A DNA stretch of 64,000 nt from Nectonema munidae. Its lineage: Eukaryota > Nematomorpha > Nectonematoida > Nectonematidae. How positions within the stretch are numbered: the first letter of the stretch is position 1; the number at the start of each line of letters is the position of its first letter. The stretch covers positions 592,001 through 656,000 of the forward strand of contig JAUIRK010001036.1 in NCBI GenBank assembly GCA_030549495.1, in the 5' to 3' direction. The position numbers and the translations under genes were made by a program. A model generated the notes under the pieces. That model was not told the origin of the DNA. It ran no database searches and saw only the letters and a program-made list of their open reading frames with translations. Positions 50,344-61,005 of this stretch are shown one piece after another.

Positions 50344-52552
50344 CCAGACACAAACAAGGAGCACTTAAACACAGGCAGGCTCAAACAGGGAGCACTCGAA
50401 CACAGGCAGGCTCAACTAGGGACACTCAAACCCAGGCAGGCTCAAACAGGGAGACTTAAACACAGGCAGGCACAAACAGGGAGCACTTAAACAGAGAATT
50501 ACACAAAAAGGGAGCACTTTTACACAGGCAAGTACCAACAGGGGGCATTTAAACCCAGGAAGGCAAAAACAGGAGGCCCTATAAAACAGGCAGACGCAAA
50601 TAAGGAGCACTCAAACACAAGCAAGTTCAAACAGGGATCACTGTAACACAGGGAGTCACAAATAGGGAGGACTTAAACACAAACAGGGAGGACTTAAAAA
50701 CAGGCAGGCACAAACAGGCAACACGTAAGCACAAACAGGGAGCACTTAAACAGTTTCAGACACAAAAAGGGAGCACTTTTAAACAGGCAAGCACCAACAG
50801 GGGCCACTCAAACACAGGAACGCACAAACAAGGAGGACTCAAACATAGACAGGCACAAACAAGAGGCACTTAAACACAAGCAGGCACAACTATGGGGCAC
50901 TCAAACACAGGCAGACACAAACAGGGAGCACTTAAACAACATGCAGACACAAAAAGGGAGCACTCAAACACAAGCAGGCTCAAACAGGGAGTACTAAAAC
51001 AGATTCAGGCATAAAAAGGGAGCACTTTAACACAGGCAAGCACCAACAGAGAACATTCAGACACATGGAGGCACAAACAGGAAGCACTCAAGCACATACA
51101 GGCAAAAACAGGGAGCACTAACAAACGACGATTACTCAACCGCATACAGGCAAAAACAGGGAGCACTCAAACAGAAACAGGCACAAAAAGGGAGCACTTA
51201 AACAGAGACAGGCACAAAAAGGGAGCACTTAAACAGAGACAGGCACAAAAAGGGAGCACTTTTACATAGGCAAGCAATAACAGAAGGCATTCAAACCTAG
51301 GAAGGCACAAACAGTAAGCACTTAAGCACATATAGGCTAAAATTGGAAGCACTCAAACACAGGCAGGAACAAACGACGAGCAATCAATCAACAGGGAGCA
51401 CCCAAACACGATCAGGCACAAACAAGGAGCACTTAAAGACAGGTAGGACTTAAACAATAGGCAAGCAGAAACAGGGAGCACTTAAACACAGGCATGCACC
51501 AACAGGGGGGACTGAAACACAGGTAGGCTCAAACAGAGAGAACCCAACACAGGCACGCACAAACAGGTTGGACTTAAACACAGGCAGGCACAAACATAGA
51601 GCACTTAAATAGGGACAGGCACAGAAAGGGAGCACTTTAACACAGACAAGCACCAACAGGGGGCATTCATACACAGGAAGGCACAAACAGGTAAAAACAG
51701 GAGGCACGATAACACAGGCAGACACAAACTAGGAGCACTAAACACAGGCAGGTTCAAACAGGAAGCACTCAAACACAGGCACTCACAAATATGGGGCACT
51801 CAAACACAGCCAGACACAAGCAGGGAGCACGTAAACAACATGCAGGCAAAAACAAGACGCACTCAAACAGAGGCAGGCACAAACATGGGGTACTATAACA
51901 CATGCACACGCAAACAAGGATCACTTAAACAAAGGCACGCTCAAACAGGGAGCACTCAAACACAGGCAAGCTCAAACAGAGAGAACCCAGCACACGGAGG
52001 CACAAAAAAGTTGGACTTAAATACAAACAGGGAGCACTTAAACAGAGACAGGCACAAAAAGGGAGCACTTTAACACAGACAAGCAGAAACAGGGGGCATT
52101 CAAATACAGGAAGGCACAAGCAGCAAAAACAGGATGCACTTAAACATGGGGCACTATAACACAGGCAGACACAAATAAGGAATACTCAAACACAGGCAGG
52201 TTCAACAGGGAGCACTCAAACACAGGCAGGCACAAACAGTGAGGACTTAAACACCGGAAGGCACAAACAGGGAACACTTAAACACATGCAAACACAAACA
52301 GGGAGCACTTAAACAGATTCAGGCACAAAAAAGGGAGAACTTTAAGGCAGGCAAGCACCAACAGGGGCCACTCAAACACAGGAATGCACAAATAAGGAAG
52401 ACTCAAACACTGGCAGGCACAAACAGAAGGCACTCAAAGACAGGCAGGCATAAATATGGGGAACTCAAGCACAGGCAGACACAAACAGTGAGCACTTAAA
52501 CAACAAGCAGGCAATAACAGGACGCACTCAAACGGTGGCAGGCACTATAACA
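50344..52552 (+). repeat. P unit, long form (2.21 kb)
   Basis: Starts CCAGACACAAACAAGGAGC, contains all P landmarks, and keeps the 140-bp stretch (51,743-51,883) missing from its neighbours. Landmarks recur 2,212 bp to the right in the next unit. It carries its own small changes, such as CAGTTTCAGACAC at 50,752. Confidence 0.8.
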
Positions 52553-54580
52553 CAGCTAGACACAAACAAGGAGCACTTAAACACAGGCAGGCTCAAACAG
52601 GGAGCACTCGAACACAGGCAGGCTCAACTAGGGACACTCAAACCCAGGCAGGCTCAAACAGGGAGACTTAAACACAGGCAGGCACAAACAGGGAGCACTT
52701 AAACAGAGAATGACACAAAAAGGGAGCACTTTTACACAGGCAAGTACCAACAGGGGGCATTCAAACCCAGGAAGGCAAAAACAGGAGGCACTATAAAACA
52801 GGCAAACGCAAACAAGGAGCACTCAAACACTAGCAAGTTCAAACAGGGATCACTCAAACACAGGCAGTCACAAACAGGGAGGACTTAAACACAAACAGGG
52901 AGGACTTAAACACAGGCAGGCACAAACAGGCAACACGTAAGCACAAACAGGGAGCACTTAAACAGATTCAGACACAAAAAGGGAGCACTTTAAAACAGGC
53001 AAGCACCAACAGGGGCCACTTAAACACAGGAACGCACAAACAAGGAGGACTCAAACACAGACAGGCACAAACAAGAGGCACTTAAACACAAGCAGGCACA
53101 ACTATGGGGCACTCAAACACAGGCAGACACAAACAGGGAGCACTTAAACAACATGCAGACACAAAAAGGGAGCACTCAAACACAAGCAGGCTCAAACAGG
53201 GAGTACTAAAACAGATTCAGGCATAAAAAGGGAGCACTTTAACACAGGCAAGCACCAACAGAGAACATTCAGACACATGGAGGCACAAACAGGAAGCACT
53301 CAAGCACATACAGGCAAAAACAGGGAGCACTAACAAACGACGATTACTCAAGCGCATACAGGCAAAAACAGGGAGCACTCAAACAGAGACAGGCACAAAA
53401 AGGGAGCACTTAAACAGAGACAGGCACAAAAAGGGAGCACTTAAACAGAGACAGGCACAAAAAGGGAGCACTTTAACATAGGCAAGCAATAACAGAAGGC
53501 ATTCAAACCTAGGAAGGCACAAACAGGAAGCACTTAAGCACATATAGGCTAAAATTGGAAGCACTCAAACACAGGCAGGAACAAACGACGAGCAATCAAT
53601 CAACAGGGAGCACCCAAACACGATCAGGCACAAACAAGGAGCACTTAAAGACAGGTAGGACTTAAAAAAAAGGCAAGCAGAAACAGGGAGCACTTAAACA
53701 CAGGCATGCATCAACAGGGGGGACTGAAACACAGGTTGGCTCAAACAGAGAGAACCCAACACACGCACGCACAAACAGGGTGGACTTAAACACAGGCAGG
53801 CACAAACATGGAGCACTTAAATAGGGACAGGCACAGAAAGGGAGCACTTTAACACAGACAAGCACCAACAGGGGGCATTCAAACACAGGAAGGCATAAAC
53901 AGGTAAAAACAGGAGGCACGATAACACAGGCAGACACAAACAAGGAGCACTAAACACTGGGGTACTATAACACATGCAGACGCAAACAAGGATCACTTAA
54001 ACAAAGGCACACTCAAACAGGGAGCACTCAAACACAGGCAGGCTCAAACAGAGAGAACCCAGCACACGGAGGCACAAAAAAGTTGGACTTAAATACAAAC
54101 AGGGAGCACTTAAACAGAGACAGGCACAAAAAGGAAGCACTTTAACACATACAAGCACCAACAGGAGGCATTCAAACGCAGGAAGGCACAAGCAGCAAAA
54201 ACAGGATGCACTTAAACATGGGGCACTATAACACAGGCAGACACAAATAAGGAATACTCAAACACAGGCAGGTTCAACAGGGAGCACTCAAACACAGACA
54301 GGCACAAACAGGGAGGACTTAAACACCGGAAAGCACAAACAGGGAGCACTTAAACAGATTCAGGCACAAAAAAGGGAGCACTTTAAGACAGGCAAGCACC
54401 AACAGGAGCCACTCAAACACAGGAATGCACAAATAAGGAAGACTCAAACACTGGCAGGCACAAACAGAAGGCACTCAAAGACAGGCAGGCATAAATATGG
54501 GAAACTCAAGCACAGGCAGACACAAACAGTGAGCACTTAAACAACAAGCAGGCAATAACCGGACGCACTCAAACAGAGGC
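52553..54580 (+). repeat. P unit, short form (about 2.03 kb)
   Basis: Starts GCTAGACACAAACAAGGAGC and shows the 140-bp deletion at about 53,956, grouping it with the units at 33.7 and 49.7 kb and not with the adjacent 50,344-52,552 unit. It joins at about 54,581 to the island-bearing segment. Confidence 0.78.
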
Positions 54581-57500
54581 AGGCACAAACAGGGAGGACT
54601 TAAACACAGGCAGGCACAAACAGGCAACACTTAAACACTTGCAAGCACAAACAGGGAGCACTTAAACAGATTCAGGCACAAAAAAGGAGCACTTTAAGAA
54701 AGGCAAACACTAACAGGGGCCACTCAAACACAGGAACGCATAAACAAGAAGTACTCAAACACAGGCAGGCACATACAGGAGGCACTCAAACACAAGCAGG
54801 CACAAATATGGGGCACTCAATCACAGGCAGACACAAACACGGAGCACGTAAACAACATGCAGGCAAAATCAAGACGCACTCAAACAGAAGCAGGCACAAA
54901 CATGGGGTACTATAACACATTCAGACACAAACAAGGATCACTTAAACACAGGCACGCTCAAACAGGGAGCACTCAAACACAAGCAGGCTCAAACAGAGAG
55001 AACCCAGCACATGCAGGCACAAAAAAGTTGGACTTAAATACAAACAGGCAGCACTTAAACAGAGACAGGCACAAAAAGGGAGTACTTTAACACAGACAAG
55101 CACCAACATGGGGCATTCAAACACAGGAAGGCACAAGCAACAAAAACAGGATGCACTTAAACATGGGGCACTATAACACAGGCAGATACAAACAAAGAGC
55201 ACTCAAACACAGGCAAGCTCAAACAGGGAGCACTCAAACACAGGCAGTCACAAACAGGGAGATCTTAAACACAGGGTGGCACAAACAGGGAACACTTAAA
55301 CACATGCAAGCACAAACAGGGAGCATTTAAACAGATTCAGGGACAAAAAGGGAGCATTTAACACTGACAAGCACCAACAGAGGGCACTCAAACACAGGAA
55401 GGCACAAACAGGAAGCACTCAAGCACATACAGGCAAAAACAGGGAGCACTCAAACACAGTCAAGAACAAACGACTAGCACTCAATCAATAGGGAGCACCC
55501 AAATACTATCAGACACAAACAAGGAGCACTTAGGACTTAAACGATAGGCAAGCAGAAACAGGGGGCACTCAAACACAGGAAGCACTCAAACACAAGCACG
55601 CTAAAACAGGAGGCACTGAAACAGAGGCAGGAACAAGGGCACTTATACAACAGGCAGCCACAAATAGAGAGCACTCAAACACAACCAGGCAGAAACAGGG
55701 AGCAGCCTAACATAGGGAACACTCAAACCAAGACAGACACAAACATGGAGCACTCAAACACAGGTCAACACAAAGAGTAAGCATTCAAACACAGACAAGC
55801 ACAAACATGAAGCACTCAAACACAGGTAGCACATTCAGAGAGGGTGCGGTGAAAAAAATGGATTTAAAAGGGATGAATATGCCTTTCAAGGGGGAGAACA
55901 AAAGAAAAAAAATGGGATTCAAGGGGGTGAAAAAGTATTTCAATTTTCTATGCCCACCCGCAGCCACTAAATGCCAGTTCAAACCTTATGGTTTGAACCC
56001 AAAAGTGAAATTGATGAGGTTTCAATCACCGAAAACTGTCTTTCACACAGTGTATGCTATGTGATAATGATCAAATACAAGAGAACTTACAATTTCTTGT
56101 AATATATATTTTAATTAATATTTTAAATAAAGAACATTGTCAAAAACAAAAGAGAATGAAATATGCTTTCTAATTTTAAAGAAATTAAAAATTTTACTAA
56201 AATTTTTAAATATATTTTTAAAAATATTTTATAAATTCTTCGCATGGACATGATTGCCATCGAGTTAATAAAAATAAAAGATAAATTTTCACTTTTCAAA
56301 ACTCTTTACTTTTGCAACTTATTTTATACCTACCCTTCTCAAGAAAGATAATTACTTTGTTTGTTACTATTTCAAATTTATTTTTTTAATAAAACAATAT
56401 TCTTGTTTATTTTTTAAGGTACCTAGGGTGTTTTCATCGAGAAGGCACAATTGCGCCGCTTGTATCGAACAATGAGGAAAGCAGGCTTGTTGCGGAATCG
56501 AACCCAAGACCTTAAGTTATAGAATCCAGCATCCAACCAACCCTACTCACGCCTAGGTTTTTAATGGTATTAAAATTTGATTTCTATAAAGGATAACCAT
56601 TATAGATAATTTTTAAATATGTAAAGTGTTAGTAATAGTTTTTTTCCTTAGACTAAGTTATTTAGTTTATAAATTTTATTTTTTCTTAATTCTATTATCT
56701 AATTTTTAAAATTAAAGTTAAAAGATTTCATTAAATTTACACAAATTTATTTTTAATTTAAATAAACACATCCTCCTACTTTTGATTAAGATAGTAAAAG
56801 TTAAATTATTCTCATTTTATTTTATATTGTCTACTCTGATTCGTTTTTATGCATTATGTAAATTATCGTATCTGCGTGTAACATTGATCTTTATGTCTAC
56901 TAATGATCCTTCTGGAGGATATCAATAATTATTAGGGGTACCAATGATCTTTGCGGTGGTAACAATTTACCGGATGTAGCACAATCATTGGCCACTCAAA
57001 CAACAAACAGGGAGCACTTAAACAACATTCAGACACAAACAGGAAACATTCATACAACAGGAGCATTTAATCACTCAAACACAGGCAGACCCAAACATGG
57101 GACACTCAAATTCAGGCAGGTAAAAACATGGAGCACTTAAACAACATGCAGGCACAAACAGGGAGCACTTAAACAGATTCAGGTATAAAAAGGGAGCACT
57201 TTAACACAGGCAAGCAGCAACAAAGGAACTAGCATTCAATCAACAGGGAGCACCCAAACACATTCAGGCACACAAGTAGCACTCAAACACACGCAGACAC
57301 AAACAAGCAACAATTAAACACGCAAGCACAAACATGGAGCACTTAAACAGAGACACGCACAAAAAGGGAGCACTTTAACACAGGCAAGCACCAACAGGGG
57401 TAACTCAAACATAGGAACGCATAAACACAGGCAAGCACAAATATGGGGCATTCAAACACAGGCAGAAACAAGCAGGGAGCACGTAAACAACATGCAGGCA

Positions 57501-60500
57501 AAAACAAGACGCACTCAAACAGAGGCATGCACAAACATGGGGTACTATAACACATGCAGACACAAACAAGGATCACTTAAACAAAGGCACGCTCAAACAG
57601 AGAGAACCCAGCACACGGAGGCACAAAAAAGTTGGACTTAAATACAAACAGGGAGCACTTAAACAGAGACAGGCACAAAAAGGGAGCACTTTAACACAGA
57701 CAAGCACCAACAGGGTCACTCAAACACAGGAATGCACAAATAAGGAGGACTCAAACACTGGCAGGCACAAACAGAATGCACTCAAACACAGGCAGGCATA
57801 AATATGGGGAACTCAAGCACAGGCAGACACAAGCAGGGAATAACAGGACGCACTCAAACAGAGGCAGGCACAAACATGGGGCACTATAACACAGGCAGAC
57901 ACAAACAAGGAGCACTCAAGCACAGGCAGACTTAAACAGGGAGCACTCGAACACAGACAAGCTCAAACAGGGAGCACTCAAACCCAGGCAGGCTCAAAAA
58001 GGGAGCACTTTTACACAGGCAAGTACGAACAGGAGGCATTCAAACCCAGGAAGGCAAAAACAGGAGGCACTATAACACAGGCAGACACAAACAAGGAGCA
58101 CTCAATCACAGGTAAGTTCAAACAGGGAGCACTTAAACACATGCAAGCACAAATAAGGAGCACTTAAACACAGGTTGGACTTAAACAATAGGCAAGCAGA
58201 AACAGGGAGCACTTAAACAAAGGCAGGCACCAACAGGGGGCACTCAAACACAGGCAGGCTCAAAGATGAAGAACCCAACACGCAGGCACAAACAGAGTGG
58301 ACTTAAACACAGGGAGGCACAAATAGGGAGCATTTAAACAGGGACAGGCACAAAAAGGGAGCACTTTAACACAGACAAGCACCAACAGGCGGCATTTAAA
58401 CACAGGAAGGCACAAACAGGTAAAAACAGGAGGCACTCAAACATAGGCAGGCACAAACATGGGGTACTATAATACAGACAGACAAACAAGGAGCACTCAA
58501 ACAGGGAGCACTTTAACACAGGCAAGCACCAACAGAGGGCACTCAAACACAGGAAGGCACAAACAGGAAGCACTCAAACATAAGCAGGCAAAAATAGGAG
58601 GCACTCAAAAAGAGGCTGTCACAAACATGGGGTACTATTACACAGACAGACAAACAAGGAGCACTCAAACACATGCAGGTTCAAACAGGGAGACTCAAAC
58701 ACAAGCAGGCACAAAAAGGAGGCACTCAAACACAGGCAGGCACAAATATGGGGCATTCAAACACAGGCAGACACAACAAGTAGCACTTAAACAACAGTCA
58801 GGCAAAAACAGGAGGCAGAAATACACATGGGGCACTATAACACAGGCAGACACAAACATGGGGCACTCAAACACAGGGAGCACTCAAACACAGGGAGGAC
58901 TTAAACACAGGCAGTCACACACAAGGAACACTTAAACACATGCAATCACAAACAGGGAGCACTTAAGCAGATTAATGCACAAAATGAGAGCACTTTAATA
59001 CAGGTTGGCACCAACAGGAAGCAGGCAAAAATATGATGCACTAAAACAGAGGCAGGCACAAACATGGGGCACCTTAAAACAGGCAGACACGAACAAGGAA
59101 TACTCAAACACAGGTAGGTTCTACAGGGAGCACTCAAACACAGGCAAGCACAAACAGGGAGGACTTAAACACCGGAGGGCACATACAGGGAACACTTAAA
59201 CAGATTCAGGCACAAAAAGGGAGCACTTTAAGACAAGCAAGCACCAACAGGCGCCACTCAAACACAGGAACGCACAAACAAGGAGGACTCAAACACAGGC
59301 AGGCACAAACAAGAGGCACTTAAACACAATCAGGCACAAATATGGGGCACTTAAACACAGGCAGACACAAACAGGGAGCACTTAAACAACAGGCAGACAC
59401 AAACAGGGAGCACTTAAACAACATGCAGACACAAAAAGGGAGCACTCAAACACAAGCAGGCTAAAACAGGGAGTACTAAAACAGATTCAGGGATAAAAAG
59501 GGAGCACTTTAACACAGGCAAGCACCAACAGAGAACATTCAGACACATGGAGGCACAAACAGGAAGCACTCAAGAACATACAGGCAAAAACAGGGAGCAC
59601 TAACAAACGACGATTACTCAAGCGCATACAGGCAAAAACAGTGAGCACTCAAACAGAGACAGGCACAAAAAGGGAGCACTTAAACAGAGACAGGCACAAA
59701 AAGGGAGCACTTAAACAGAGACAGGCACAAAAAGGGAGCACTTTTACATAGGCAAGCAATAACAGAAGGCATTCAAACCTAGGAAGGCACAAACAGGAAG
59801 CACTTAAGCACATATAGGCTAAAATTGGAAGCACTCAAACACAGGCAGGAACAAACGACGAGCAATCAATCAACAGGGAGCACCCAAACACGATCAGGCA
59901 CAAACAAGGAGCACTTAAAGACAGGTAGGACTTAAACAATAGGCAAGCAGAAACAGGGAGCACTTAAACACAGGCATGCACCAACAGGGGGACTGAAACA
60001 CAGGTAGGCTCAAACAGAGAGAACCCAACACACGCACGCACAAACAGGGTGGACTTAAACACAGGCAGGCACAAACATGGAGCACTTAAATAGGGACAGG
60101 CACAGAAAGGGAGCACTTTAACACAGACAAGCACCAACAGGGGGCATTCAAACACAAGAAAGCACAAACAGGTAAAAACAGGAGGCACGATAACACAGGC
60201 AGACACAAATAAGGAGCACTAAACACAGGCAGGTTCAAACAGGGAGCACTCAAACACAGGCAGTCACAAATATGGGGCACTCAAACACAGGCAGACACAA
60301 GCAGGGAGCACGTAAACAACATGCAGGTAAAAACAAGACGCACTCAAACAGAGGCAGGCACAAACATGGAGTACTATAACACATGCACACGCAAACAAGG
60401 ATCACTTAAACAAAGGCACGCTCAAACACAGGCAAGCTCAAACAGAGAGAACCCAGCACACGGAGGCACAAAAAAGTTGGACTTAAATACAAACAGGGAA

Positions 60501-61005
60501 CACTTAAACAGAGACAGGCACAAAAAGGGAGCACTTTAACACAGACAAGCACCAACACGGGGCATTCAAATACAGGAAGGCACAAGCAGCAAAAACAGGA
60601 TGCACTTAAACATGGGGCACTATAACACAGGCAGACACAAATAAGGAATACTCAAACACAGGCAGGTTCAACAGGGAGCACTCAAACACAGGCAGGCACA
60701 AACAGTTAGGACTTAAACACCGGAAGGCACAAACAGGGAACACTTAAACACATGCAAACACAAACAGGGAACAATTAAACAGATTCAGGCACAAAAAAGG
60801 GAGCACTTTAAGGCAGGCAAGCACCAACAGGGGCCACTCAAACACAGGAATGCACAAATAAGGAAGACTCAAACACAGGCAGGCACAAACAGAAGGCACT
60901 CAAAGACAGGCAGGCATAAATATGGGGAACTCAAGCACAGGCAGACACAAACAGTGAGCACTTAAACAACAAGCAGGCAATAACAGGACGCACTCAAACA
61001 GAGGC
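54581..61005 (+). repeat. 6.43-kb tandem duplication, first copy
   Basis: From AGGCACAAACAGGGAGGAC at 54,581, landmarks recur 6,425-6,426 bp further right (for example the GTTGGACTT stretch at 55,028 and 61,453, and the island starts at 55,834 and 62,259). The copy consists of an island-bearing segment (to about 57,950), satellite resembling parts of Q (about 57,950-59,215) and a P-type stretch (about 59,216-61,005). No genes. Confidence 0.88.
55834..56975. repeat. Island copy 4 (1,142 bp)
   Basis: Flanked by GTAGCACA at 55,826-55,833 and 56,976-56,983. It shares with copy 5, but not with copies 2 and 3, a short deletion (AAAACTCTTTACTTTTGC near 56,298, where copies 2 and 3 have AAAACTCAAAGCTTTAC), TTAAGTTATAGAATCC near 56,512, and TTCAGAGAGGG at its left end. 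An 85-codon frame (55,807-56,064) begins in satellite and runs into the island, and is not considered a gene. The SINE-like segment is at about 56,420-56,555, minus strand. Confidence 0.87.

Noticed and set aside
55807-56064. 85-codon frame entering island copy 4
   Set aside because: It begins in a satellite monomer and depends on an A-run length that differs between copies.
58459-58935. 158-codon plus-strand frame rich in Q, T, N, H and K
   Set aside because: It is explained entirely by the stop-free phase of the 31-bp monomer and is not kept in related segments.
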